From the NCBI RefSeq assembly GCF_003286415.2, contig NZ_CP043450.1:4898001-4962000 (forward strand): a stretch of DNA of 64,000 nt, read 5' to 3'. Positions 33,789-41,998 of the stretch are shown here, one piece after another. Made by a program: the position numbers and the translations under genes. The DNA is from Mucilaginibacter rubeus (GTDB lineage: Bacteria; Bacteroidota; Bacteroidia; Sphingobacteriales; Sphingobacteriaceae). A model generated the notes under the pieces. The model did not search any database. It was not told the origin of the DNA and saw nothing but the letters and a program-made list of their open reading frames with translations. Numbering within the stretch: position 1 is the first letter of the stretch; the number at the start of each line of letters is the position of its first letter.

Positions 33789-34250
33789 TTATTTTACAAT
33801 TTCTGCAATAGCTTTAAAATCAGGCAGCTGTCCGGCATCCTCAAGAACCTCAGCGTAAATGATATTCTGTTCTTCGTCAATTACGAAGGCTGCGCGCTTG
33901 GCTACGCCCTTAAGTCCCATAACAAATTGGTCGTAAATGGCGCCGTAAGCAGTAGATACATCTTTGTTAAAATCAGAAAGCAGATCGAACTGATAATTGT
34001 TCTCTTCTTTAAACTTAGCCAGGGTAAAAGGCGAATCAACAGAAATACCCAATATGGTAGCGTTTAAGCCGTCATAATAGCCAAAGCTATCGCGCATGGT
34101 GCAAAGCTGCGTGGTACAAACACCCGTAAAAGCCAGAGGAAAGAAATGGATAACCACTTTGCGACCTTTAAAATCGGCCAATGAAACACTTTTTAATGCT
34201 GATGAAATTAAAATAAACTGAGGGGCCGGCTGGCCAATTTGTAATGACAT
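33789..34250 (-). CDS. Peroxiredoxin (AhpC/TSA family, AhpE-like)
   Basis: Thiol peroxidase that reduces hydrogen peroxide or organic peroxides. The active site is PLAFTGVCTTQLC with Pro38, Thr42 and peroxidatic Cys45; Cys50 five residues later could be resolving. 153 residues. The N-terminus MSLQIGQPAPQFIL is typical of one-domain peroxiredoxins. No thioredoxin or reductase partner lies next to it. It lies upstream of tRNA-Arg on the same strand. Confidence 0.92.
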   Translation of the reverse strand: MSLQIGQPAPQFILISSALKSVSLADFKGRKVVIHFFPLAFTGVCTTQLCTMRDSFGYYDGLNATILGISVDSPFTLAKFKEENNYQFDLLSDFNKDVSTAYGAIYDQFVMGLKGVAKRAAFVIDEEQNIIYAEVLEDAGQLPDFKAIAEIVK

Positions 34251-34400
34251 AGTATTTGCTTGTTTGTGACAAAAAAAGGAAAATAAAACGAGTTAAGTAA
34301 ACTCATATTCTTTTTTAACATTAAGATGTTTAATGCCTGCCTCCTTTATATAAAGCCTGATTAAACAATCCTAAAACTAAACAATTAGTTAACCGCCTTG

Positions 34401-34422
34401 TATAACTAAAAATTTAGTTATA
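34401..34422. promoter_or_regulatory. 22-bp palindrome upstream of the ABC permease gene
   Basis: TATAACTAAA-AA-TTTAGTTATA, perfect 10 bp arms, centred about 38 bp before ATG 34449. A related half-site (ATTAGTTAA) lies just upstream at 34384-34392. It is a likely repressor site; the regulator is not in this window. Confidence 0.5.
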
Positions 34423-34448
34423 ACTTTATGACATAAACCTTTTATGCT

Positions 34449-36851
34449 ATGATCAGGAACTATTTTAAAACCGCTTTTCGCAGTCTGCTTAAAAATAAGG
34501 GATTCACTTTCATCAATATTTTAGGCCTGGCACTGGGCTTGGCCATTTGCTTGCTTATTACCTTTTATGTGGTAGATGAATTAAGTTATGACCGGTATAA
34601 CACCAAACACGAGCGTGTATACCGGGTAAATACCGACCTAAAGTTTAGCGGTACGCTTACCGAATATGCCATAACCGCCATCCCGGTTGCCAACGTTTTA
34701 AAAACCGAATGCCCCGAAGTTGAAACAGCAGTGCGCATTACACCAGCCTTAAATATCCGATTCAAAAAAGGTGATGAAATTGTGCGGGAAGACGGCTCAA
34801 CTTTTTACAGCGAGCCCAATATTTTCGATGTATTTACCCTTCCCCTACTTTCCGGAGATGCAAAAACGGCTTTAAAAGAGCCCAACACGGTGGTCATTGC
34901 CGAGTCGATGGCTCAAAAATATTTTAACCGCGTCAATGTAGTTGGGCAAACTCTGTTTTTGGTAACAAGCAGCACACCGCTCAAAATAACCGGGGTAATG
35001 AAAGATATGCCGGTACAATCACATTTCAGGGCCAACTTTTTACTGTCGGCCGGGCCGGTTAGCAATGATGCTCCGTGGAATAGGTTAACCGCCTTTGCCA
35101 CCTATGTGCTGCTTAAACCCAATTCAAATGTTCCCCGCCTCGAATCAAAGCTTAATGCCGTGATGAAAGAGGGCCTCAAAGGTTCAAGCACCATGAACTA
35201 CAGCAAATTTACCGCAGGCGGCAATTATTTTAAGCTGAGCCTGATGCCGGTGACAGATATCCACCTTAAATCAAACCGGGTAATGGAACTGGGTGCCAAT
35301 GGTAATAGTCAGTACGTTTACATTTTTGCAGCGGTAGCGATTTTTATCCTGCTGCTGGCCTGCATTAACTTCATGAACCTGTCCACAGCCCGCTCGGCCA
35401 ACCGCGCCCGCGAGGTTGGTGTGCGTAAAGTTTTAGGTTCATCCCGCAGTCACCTCATTTTCCAGTTCCTGGCAGAATCGCTGATCGTAACCTTTGCGGC
35501 AGCCGTTATAGCGATACTCGCTGCCTGGGCTTTACTCCCATTATTCAATCATTTATCAAACAAACAATTAGCCATAAACGCTCAAACTGCAACCTGGATA
35601 CTGCCTGCCTTGTTAAGCATTGTCATCATCGTTGGCATTTTAGCTGGTTCTTACCCTGCTTTCTTCCTCTCGGCGTTTCAGCCTATTAACGTTTTAAAAG
35701 GAAAAATCTCAACGGGTTTTAAAGGCGGGGCTTTCCGGAGTACGCTGGTGGTCTTCCAGTTTTCTATCTCCATATTTTTAGTGATAGGTACGTTGGTTAT
35801 TTATAACCAGCTTAATTATATCCAGAATAAAGATCTCGGCTTCAACCGCAATCAGGTGCTTATTCTCAACAATGTTAACACACTTGAACACCCCGAACTA
35901 CTAAAACAGGAAATTAAAAAGTTACCCGGAGTTGTTAATGCCACCCTAACCAGCTTTTTACCTACTGCCAACAACAAGGTTTTAAACTATGTATCGCCGG
36001 GCGAGAAGCAAGAAGGGCAATCTACCCAGTTCTGGAAAATAGACGAAGACTACATCGGCACCATGGGCATGCAAATGAAAACAGGTCGCGGGTTTTCCGG
36101 TGAGTTTAGAACCGATTCGACAGCTATGGTTATTAATGAAACTGCGGCAAAGGTATTTGGCTATGGCGATAACGCCAATGGTAAAACCATTACCACAGGT
36201 ACCGCGAAAGACCTCAAAAAATATCATGTGATAGGTGTAGTAAAAGATTTCAATTTCAGTTCGCTGCGTGATAATGTTACCCCGTTGGTGATGACTCTTG
36301 ATAACGACTGGCTGGCTCGTTTAAGTATCCGCGTAAACACCCATAACCTGCCGGCCCTGATGGCCGGGATAGAAAAAACCTGGAAAACAATTGCGCCCAA
36401 TGAACATTTTGATTACTCGTTTATGGATGCCGATTTTGACGCCCTATATCGTACGGAACAACGTATGGGGCAGCTTTTTATAACGTTTACAGGCTTAGCC
36501 ATTGTAATTGCCTGCCTTGGCCTGTTCGGCCTTGCAGCTTACGCGGCCGAGCAACGCAACCGGGAGATTGGCATCAGGAAAGTGCTGGGCGCAAGCATCA
36601 CCGCTATTGTAACCATGCTATCAAAAGATTTTGTAAAACTGGTGATCATATCATTCGCCATAGCGGCGCCATTGGCGTGGCTAACCATGAATAAATGGTT
36701 GCAGGGTTTTGCTTATCGTCAAAATATCCAATGGTGGATGGTGATATTAGCTGGTTCGGGAGCGATACTAATTGCCTTTGCTACCATCAGCCTGCAATCA
36801 TTCAGGGCCGCCGCTGCCAACCCGGTTCAGAGTTTGAGGGATGGGGATTAA
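34449..36851 (+). CDS. ABC transporter permease, MacB/FtsX-like with two FtsX domains
   Basis: 800-residue inner-membrane protein. It has an N-terminal helix (FTFINILGLALGLAICLLI), a MacB-type periplasmic domain to ~residue 270, three helices with an FtsX motif (ARSANRAREVGVRKVLG), a second periplasmic domain (~430-670) and a final FtsX core (AAEQRNREIGIRKVLGAS). No ATPase is encoded next to it, so the partner must lie elsewhere. In Bacteroidota such orphan permeases occur in multiple copies; substrate (peptide, lipoprotein or antibiotic) is unknown. A palindromic operator candidate precedes it. Confidence 0.9.
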   Translation: MIRNYFKTAFRSLLKNKGFTFINILGLALGLAICLLITFYVVDELSYDRYNTKHERVYRVNTDLKFSGTLTEYAITAIPVANVLKTECPEVETAVRITPALNIRFKKGDEIVREDGSTFYSEPNIFDVFTLPLLSGDAKTALKEPNTVVIAESMAQKYFNRVNVVGQTLFLVTSSTPLKITGVMKDMPVQSHFRANFLLSAGPVSNDAPWNRLTAFATYVLLKPNSNVPRLESKLNAVMKEGLKGSSTMNYSKFTAGGNYFKLSLMPVTDIHLKSNRVMELGANGNSQYVYIFAAVAIFILLLACINFMNLSTARSANRAREVGVRKVLGSSRSHLIFQFLAESLIVTFAAAVIAILAAWALLPLFNHLSNKQLAINAQTATWILPALLSIVIIVGILAGSYPAFFLSAFQPINVLKGKISTGFKGGAFRSTLVVFQFSISIFLVIGTLVIYNQLNYIQNKDLGFNRNQVLILNNVNTLEHPELLKQEIKKLPGVVNATLTSFLPTANNKVLNYVSPGEKQEGQSTQFWKIDEDYIGTMGMQMKTGRGFSGEFRTDSTAMVINETAAKVFGYGDNANGKTITTGTAKDLKKYHVIGVVKDFNFSSLRDNVTPLVMTLDNDWLARLSIRVNTHNLPALMAGIEKTWKTIAPNEHFDYSFMDADFDALYRTEQRMGQLFITFTGLAIVIACLGLFGLAAYAAEQRNREIGIRKVLGASITAIVTMLSKDFVKLVIISFAIAAPLAWLTMNKWLQGFAYRQNIQWWMVILAGSGAILIAFATISLQSFRAAAANPVQSLRDGD

Positions 36852-36926
36852 GTAATATAGGGTTGTTTTTGCTTATGTGCCTATGTAAAAAGTGGCAGTA
36901 CGGGCAGCAAACTAACATCTCCCCAA

Positions 36927-37817
36927 TTATTGGATCTTAAAAATCCTTCTTGCATTATCATACAAAGATTTGTATTTCACAAATGTATCTTCTTCACTTT
37001 TATCCCAATACACCCGTAGCCCGTTACTTTCTTCCGCGGCCTGCACAAACCCTCTTTGCAACTTATCATAAGCTTGCTCATAGGTATCTGACGGATATAG
37101 TGGCACGATAGCGCCGTGAAAGGTTATTTTGTAACTTGAAAAAACAGGAGATTCAGTATTAAGCTCTTCCAACTGCTTTTGAATCCTCGCTAAAAAACCA
37201 ACAGACTCATATTGCGGACCTTTTATCAGAAAAATAAATTCATCGCCCCCTGTATATTTTCGGTAGATGCGTTTCATGAAGTTATTTTCAAGCTTATAAT
37301 CTCTTTTGTAGATTTCTTCATCCCTCCTCATCCTGGCAAACAGGTCCTGAGCAATAGTCCTGATCACTTCATCGCCTTTCTGAAAACCCTGCTTTTTATT
37401 TATTTCCCCGAAACCATCTAAGTCTATCAAGATCAGATGAAATAATTCTTTGGGCCTGTTTTGGATATCTATTTTGAATTTTTCCTGATTGGCTATTCCG
37501 GTCACAAAATCAATCAAGCGCATTCTTTCCGAATCCAGTAATAGCGCCTTCACATTTTCCAATTCGGTTTTGGTTTTTTTATGACTGGTAACTTCTTTGA
37601 AATAAAAGATATATACGCTGTAAAACACCAATATACCAATACCCAATAACGAAAAAACATACAAGGGAACACTGATAGCTATCCCGGCAGGAAAAAAGAA
37701 ACCTTTAATTTTATCAAACTCTGTAAAAAATAAAATCACACCGGTAATAGTTGTCAGTATTACTCCGAGTGATGTTATGAGTTTTCGGGGTTCCACGATA
37801 TTTGAGCTGTTAAACAA
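36927..37817 (-). CDS. Membrane-anchored GGDEF-domain protein (possible diguanylate cyclase)
   Basis: Two membrane helices (~13-32 and ~50-72), a short coiled linker, then a GGDEF domain: metal-site Asp132/Asp134 in LIDLDGFGEIN and the signature GGDEF at 190-194. There is an insertion of about 25 residues (RMRRDEEIYKRDYKLENNF) between the substrate helix and the signature, and no RxxD inhibitory site before it. No ATG lies before the first helix: the frame opens at TTG 37817 right after a stop, with GTG 37796 as the alternative. No PAS or EAL domain. 297 codons, including the stop. Confidence 0.82.
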   Translation of the reverse strand: MFNSSNIVEPRKLITSLGVILTTITGVILFFTEFDKIKGFFFPAGIAISVPLYVFSLLGIGILVFYSVYIFYFKEVTSHKKTKTELENVKALLLDSERMRLIDFVTGIANQEKFKIDIQNRPKELFHLILIDLDGFGEINKKQGFQKGDEVIRTIAQDLFARMRRDEEIYKRDYKLENNFMKRIYRKYTGGDEFIFLIKGPQYESVGFLARIQKQLEELNTESPVFSSYKITFHGAIVPLYPSDTYEQAYDKLQRGFVQAAEESNGLRVYWDKSEEDTFVKYKSLYDNARRIFKIQ

Positions 37818-38133
37818 TCAAACTTTCTAATAATTTAAGATGATATAAATTTATAACAATTAGTTTTAATCCGAAGCCTATATCCAGCTTATAGCTATAA
37901 GAATAAGATATTTTCCTTGCGCAATTATGAAGGGCAGGCCAAATAGAGCATCGGCTACCTGTGTCTTTTTGAAACACTATTAAACTAAATTTATAATTAG
38001 TCAGCAAAAAGTAAAGTACCACAATAAAGTGTTGCTAAAAACGCATATTTAGCTAATATTATTAGGAGGAAATTTTTGGAAACGGATATGTTTATCTACA
38101 TTTGTTATAGATACAAAGGAAAACCTCCAATAC

Positions 38134-38249
38134 AACAAGAAGGCCTTTTTAGCTTTCGATATCATATCAGAGGTCTGAGTTCCATTAGAGGCGTCGAAGC
38201 CATTGTATTTTAAGCCTTCGGAGGTAATGACTCCGGGGGCTTTCTTGTT
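38134..38249. other. Structured non-coding segment with long terminal stem in a 580 bp gene-free region
   Basis: Between the GGDEF gene and the quinone oxidoreductase there are 580 AT-rich bases without a convincing gene. Inside it AACAAGAAGGCC (38134-38145) pairs with GGCTTTCTTGTT (38238-38249): 12 bp with one G-U. An inner hairpin CGGAG-GTAATGA-CTCCG lies at 38219-38235. It could be a small RNA or the remnant of a mobile element. Strand unknown. Confidence 0.4.
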
Positions 38250-38397
38250 ATTAAAATTTAATAACAAACAAATTTAACTCAATTAATTTAATTATACAAT
38301 TTAATTAATACTATTGTTTAATATGCTTGTATAATTACTCTAAATGAATGTCGACATAAAAGTCAAATAACTCCTACTAATGCTGATATTTAACAAA

Positions 38398-39384
38398 ATG
38401 AAAGCAATAGTAATTACTCAACCCGGCGGCCCGGAAGTTTTACAGCTTGCCGAAAGGCCCAAACCCCAATATGGAGCCGACGAAGTACTGATTAAAGTAA
38501 TGGCGGCAGGTGTTAACCGGCCCGATATTTTTCAGCGCAAAGGGAACTACCCCCCGCCTGCCGGAGCGTCTGCAGATATCCCCGGACTGGAAGTGGCAGG
38601 TGTAATTGTCGAAGTGGGCGATGCCGTTATCCAATGGAAACCAGGCGATAAGGTTTGTGCCTTGATTACAGGTGGCGGCTATGCCGAATATTGCAAAGCA
38701 CCCGAAGGCCAATGCCTGCCCGTGCCTGCTAACTTAAGCTTTGCTGAGGCTGCTTCACTGCCCGAAACATTTTTTACCGTGTGGAGCAATGTATTTGATC
38801 GTGGCAAGCTCCAACCCCGCCAATCACTTTTGGTACACGGCGGATCGAGTGGCATTGGTGTTACGGCCATTCAAATGGCCAAAGCTTTGGGCAGCACCGT
38901 TTATGTAACAGCCGGCTCCGATGAAAAATGCAGCTTCTGCGAGCAGCTCGGCGCGGATAAGGCCATCAATTATAAAACAACCGACTTTAAAGATGCGATC
39001 AAATCGCTTACTCATAGCATTGGTGTTAACGTGATCCTGGATATGATTGGCGGCGACTATATGCCGGGCAACATCGATTCGTTGGCTATTGAAGGCCGAC
39101 TGGTGATGATCAACGCCATGAATGGCCGCGAAGTGAAGCTTGACCTGGCTAAAGTGATGGCGAAAAGGCTCATCATTACAGGCTCCATGTTAAGAAGCCG
39201 TGAGGTTGCATTTAAAGCCGCGATTGCCCAAAACCTCGAACAAAAAATATGGCCATTGCTTTCATCAGGAAAAATCAGCCCCATAGTGTATAAAACTTTC
39301 GATGCGGCAGAGGCTTCCGAAGCTCATAAACTGATGGAAAGTAGCGCTCATACGGGCAAAATTGTATTGACTTTTGCGCAATAA
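38398..39384 (+). CDS. NAD(P)H:quinone oxidoreductase, PIG3-like zinc-free MDR
   Basis: Medium-chain reductase that reduces quinones with NADPH. ATG 38398 gives MKAIVITQPGGPEVLQL, the family N-terminus, and 328 residues. Motifs: AAGVNRPDIFQRKGNYPPP, PGLEVAGVIVEVG, and nucleotide site VHGGSSGIGVTAIQMAKALG followed by AGSDEKCSFCEQLGADKAINY. The catalytic zinc ligands of alcohol dehydrogenases are missing, as expected. Monocistronic, with ~170 bp before atpD. Confidence 0.92.
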   Translation: MKAIVITQPGGPEVLQLAERPKPQYGADEVLIKVMAAGVNRPDIFQRKGNYPPPAGASADIPGLEVAGVIVEVGDAVIQWKPGDKVCALITGGGYAEYCKAPEGQCLPVPANLSFAEAASLPETFFTVWSNVFDRGKLQPRQSLLVHGGSSGIGVTAIQMAKALGSTVYVTAGSDEKCSFCEQLGADKAINYKTTDFKDAIKSLTHSIGVNVILDMIGGDYMPGNIDSLAIEGRLVMINAMNGREVKLDLAKVMAKRLIITGSMLRSREVAFKAAIAQNLEQKIWPLLSSGKISPIVYKTFDAAEASEAHKLMESSAHTGKIVLTFAQ

Positions 39385-39459
39385 AGGCAAACAATTAACA
39401 ATGTTGAAATTATCCTTTAAAAAACTTAGTACACTATTTAAATAATTGGATAGAAATCT

Positions 39460-39467
39460 TAACTTTG
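39460..39467 (+). promoter_or_regulatory. Candidate -7 element for atpDC
   Basis: TAACTTTG, an exact TAnnTTTG match, leaving a 5' leader of about 85 nt before atpD. The -33 region reads TATTTAAAT and is weak. Confidence 0.5.
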
Positions 39468-39558
39468 CGCCTCTGAAATAGCATCTTATACATTCCTGTT
39501 ACAAATGATGTATGTGGCTGTTCAGTAAAAGCATTTTTTAAAAAACACCAGGTTATAT

Positions 39559-41064
39559 ATGCCAAACATTGGAAAAATTTCAAGGATCATTGGTCCGGTA
39601 GTTGACGTAAGTTTCGCTGATGACGCTCATCTTCCTAAAATTTATGACGCGTTAGAGATCACTAAAGACAATGGCCAAAAAGTTATTTTAGAGGTTCAGC
39701 AGCACTTAGGCGAAGACCGTGTACGTGCTATCGCGATGGACTCGACTGACGGCTTGTTACGCGGTATGAAGGTTTTAGATACCGAAGCTGCTATCAAAAT
39801 GCCGGTAGGCGACAACATCAAAGGCCGCGTATTTAACGTGGTAGGTGATGCTATCGACGGTATCGCTGATCTTGACAAATCAAATGGTCGTCCTATTCAC
39901 GCAACCCCTCCAAGGTTTGAAGACCTATCTACCGAAACTGAAGTACTTTTTACAGGTATTAAAGTTATCGACCTTTTAGAGCCTTATGCAAAAGGTGGTA
40001 AAATCGGTCTGTTTGGTGGTGCCGGTGTAGGTAAAACAGTATTGATCCAGGAACTGATCAACAATATCGCGAAAGCTTATGCAGGTTTATCTGTATTTGC
40101 AGGTGTTGGCGAGCGTACACGTGAAGGTAATGACCTTTTACGTGAGATGCTTGAATCAGGCATTATAAAATATGGCGACGCTTTCATGCATTCAATGGAA
40201 GAAGGCGGCTGGGATCTATCTAAAGTAGATACCGAAGCCATGAAAGATTCAAAAGCAACATTCGTGTTCGGTCAGATGAACGAGCCGCCGGGTGCACGTG
40301 CACGTGTGGCCCTTTCAGGCTTAACTATTGCCGAGTATTTCCGTGATGGTGATGAAGATGGTAAAGGCCGTGATATCCTTTTCTTTATCGACAACATCTT
40401 CCGTTTTACCCAGGCAGGTTCAGAAGTATCAGCGCTATTAGGTCGTATGCCATCAGCGGTAGGTTACCAGCCAACGCTTGCTACCGAGATGGGTACCATG
40501 CAAGAGCGTATCACTTCAACCAAACGTGGTTCAATCACTTCAGTACAGGCCGTTTACGTACCTGCGGATGACTTGACTGACCCGGCGCCGGCTACAACCT
40601 TCGCCCACTTAGATGCTACTACCGTACTTTCACGTAAAATTGCCGAGCTTGGTATTTATCCTGCGGTGGATCCTTTGGATTCAACCTCACGTATCCTTAG
40701 CCCAGCTGTTTTAGGTGATGAGCACTACAATACCGCTCAACGCGTTAAAGAAACTTTACAACGCTACAAAGAGCTTCAGGATATCATCGCCATCTTGGGT
40801 ATGGACGAGCTTTCTGAAGAAGATAAGTTAGTTGTATCACGCGCTCGTCGTGTTCAGCGTTTCTTGTCACAGCCGTTCCACGTTGCCGAGCAGTTCACCG
40901 GCTTAAAAGGTGTACTGGTTGACATTAAAGATACCATCAAAGGTTTCAACATGATCATGGACGGTGAAGTTGATGAGTACCCTGAAGCAGCTTTCAACTT
41001 AGTTGGCAGCATTGACGATGCTATTGAAAAAGGCAAAAAATTATTAGCTGAGGCTAATTCATAA
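39559..41064 (+). CDS. atpD: ATP synthase subunit beta
   Basis: Catalytic F1 subunit. Walker A GGAGVGKTVLIQ at about residue 155, GERTREGNDL, Walker B DILFFIDNIFRFTQAGSE and SALLGRMPSAVGYQPTL. 501 residues. It is followed only by atpC; the other F1Fo genes are not in this window, the split arrangement common in Bacteroidota. An 8-nt tandem array begins right after its stop codon. Confidence 0.98.
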   Translation: MPNIGKISRIIGPVVDVSFADDAHLPKIYDALEITKDNGQKVILEVQQHLGEDRVRAIAMDSTDGLLRGMKVLDTEAAIKMPVGDNIKGRVFNVVGDAIDGIADLDKSNGRPIHATPPRFEDLSTETEVLFTGIKVIDLLEPYAKGGKIGLFGGAGVGKTVLIQELINNIAKAYAGLSVFAGVGERTREGNDLLREMLESGIIKYGDAFMHSMEEGGWDLSKVDTEAMKDSKATFVFGQMNEPPGARARVALSGLTIAEYFRDGDEDGKGRDILFFIDNIFRFTQAGSEVSALLGRMPSAVGYQPTLATEMGTMQERITSTKRGSITSVQAVYVPADDLTDPAPATTFAHLDATTVLSRKIAELGIYPAVDPLDSTSRILSPAVLGDEHYNTAQRVKETLQRYKELQDIIAILGMDELSEEDKLVVSRARRVQRFLSQPFHVAEQFTGLKGVLVDIKDTIKGFNMIMDGEVDEYPEAAFNLVGSIDDAIEKGKKLLAEANS

Positions 41065-41067
41065 ATA

Positions 41068-41138
41068 TGCAAATGTGCAAGTGTGCGGATGTGCAAATTA
41101 AAACATCATCTGCACATCTGCATATCTGCACATAGGCA
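41068..41138. repeat. 8-nt tandem array with inverted copy, atpD-atpC gap
   Basis: TGCAAATG, TGCAAGTG, TGCGGATG, TGCAAATT (41068-41099), then CATCTGCA, CATCTGCA, TATCTGCA, CATAGGCA (41107-41138). Four units face four inverted units. It starts 3 nt after the atpD stop and ends 9 nt before the atpC start. Confidence 0.85.
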
Positions 41139-41147
41139 CATTAAACT

Positions 41148-41399
41148 ATGACATTAGAAATTCTTACTCCCGATAAAAAAGTTTACGAAGGCGAGGCCAC
41201 CTCGGTAACCTTACCTGGTGCTTTGGGATTATTTGAAATACTGAACAACCACGCCCCTATTATTTCCACCCTTCAGGATGGCAAACTTACCGTACGCGGT
41301 GGTGCAGCTAAAGAAGAAGTGTTTTTTATTAAAGGCGGTGTTGTAGAAGCATTAAACAATAAAGTAACTGTTTTAGCCGAAGGCATTCAGCACAAATAA
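41148..41399 (+). CDS. atpC: ATP synthase subunit epsilon, beta-domain only
   Basis: Central-stalk subunit coupling rotation to catalysis. 83 residues: the N-terminal beta-sandwich is complete (MTLEILTPDKKVYEGEATSV; LGLFEILNNHAPIISTLQDG), but the C-terminal two-helix domain found in ~130-140-residue homologues is absent. That domain causes epsilon auto-inhibition elsewhere, so such control should be missing here. The gene ends in a normal stop followed by a terminator, so it is not a frameshift product. Confidence 0.95.
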   Translation: MTLEILTPDKKVYEGEATSVTLPGALGLFEILNNHAPIISTLQDGKLTVRGGAAKEEVFFIKGGVVEALNNKVTVLAEGIQHK

Positions 41400-41418
41400 G
41401 CGGTATTTATTAAAAATT

Positions 41419-41454
41419 AAAAAGCCCGGATAAGTTTTATCCGGGCTTTTTTGT
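41419..41454 (+). terminator. Intrinsic terminator after atpC
   Basis: Perfect 14 bp arms AAAAAGCCCGGATA / TATCCGGGCTTTTT (41419-41432, 41438-41451), loop AGTTT, and T run. Confidence 0.92.
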
Positions 41455-41490
41455 ACCCTTTTTCCGGGGTTATACGTAAACATCATTATT

Positions 41491-41588
41491 GTAATGTACG
41501 AAGCAATCTCCTATTAGCAGAGTGGCCCATGCAAAAAACTACCCTGTAATTGCCCTGGGGATTGCTTCGTACCTCACAATACATGACG
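41491..41588. repeat. Palindromic element, class A copy 2 (decayed)
   Basis: GTACGAAGCAATCTCC on the left and GGGGATTGCTTCGTACC near 41557-41573, with several mismatches and a longer, changed loop. The outer CATTGCGAG part of the left arm is mutated. Convergent gap between atpC and the small secreted protein gene. Confidence 0.75.
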
Positions 41589-41663
41589 ACGTTTATAAAT
41601 ATTATTTCAATGCCTTGTCAGGCCCAGGCAATAAGCGCATCACCGTAAAACAGCCTTGCACTG

Positions 41664-41888
41664 TTATTCTCCCCTATTTTTCCATCGGCACCCAATGGTT
41701 ACATAATGCGGGATACCGGCTATATCACCAATAAAATTTTTAATGTTTCCTTTAATTACGATAGTAGTCTTAACAGCAGAAATAAAAGCAGACTTACTTA
41801 CAGAAGTTGTTTCAACGGGTTTCTTTTTTGTTTGGGCAGAAAGATTTACCGTCAAAAACAGCAGGGCTACAAGCAGGAGTTTTTTCAT
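41664..41888 (-). CDS. Small secreted hypothetical protein
   Basis: 74 residues starting MKKLLLVALLFLTVNLSAQTKKK, a clear signal peptide with LSAQ cleavage site as seen in other exported proteins here. The mature part (about 54 residues) is Lys/Thr/Val-rich with no family recognised. Short, but the signal peptide and absence of competing frames favour a real gene. No terminator seen. Confidence 0.55.
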   Translation of the reverse strand: MKKLLLVALLFLTVNLSAQTKKKPVETTSVSKSAFISAVKTTIVIKGNIKNFIGDIAGIPHYVTIGCRWKNRGE

Positions 41889-41998
41889 TCAGGCTGATAA
41901 GATTTAGATTAGTATAAAGGTATAAAAAAAATAAATTCAAATCCTATTTTTATAATTCAGGATCAGGCACTTTCTTTAAACAGCCAGAATAAAATAAG

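Noticed and set aside
34449..36851. ABC permease as a fusion or frameshifted pair
   Set aside because: The two FtsX regions and two periplasmic domains are the normal layout for this 800-residue Bacteroidota permease type; the frame is continuous.
37810..38267. Two minus-strand open frames in the gap upstream of the GGDEF gene
   Set aside because: Low-complexity, no recognisable domain; one crosses the structured segment at 38134-38249. Could be an IS remnant but nothing supports a protein.
39385..39558. Missing ATP synthase genes near atpD
   Set aside because: The upstream gene is a quinone oxidoreductase and the gap is only 174 bp; split atpDC is ordinary for this phylum, not a deletion.
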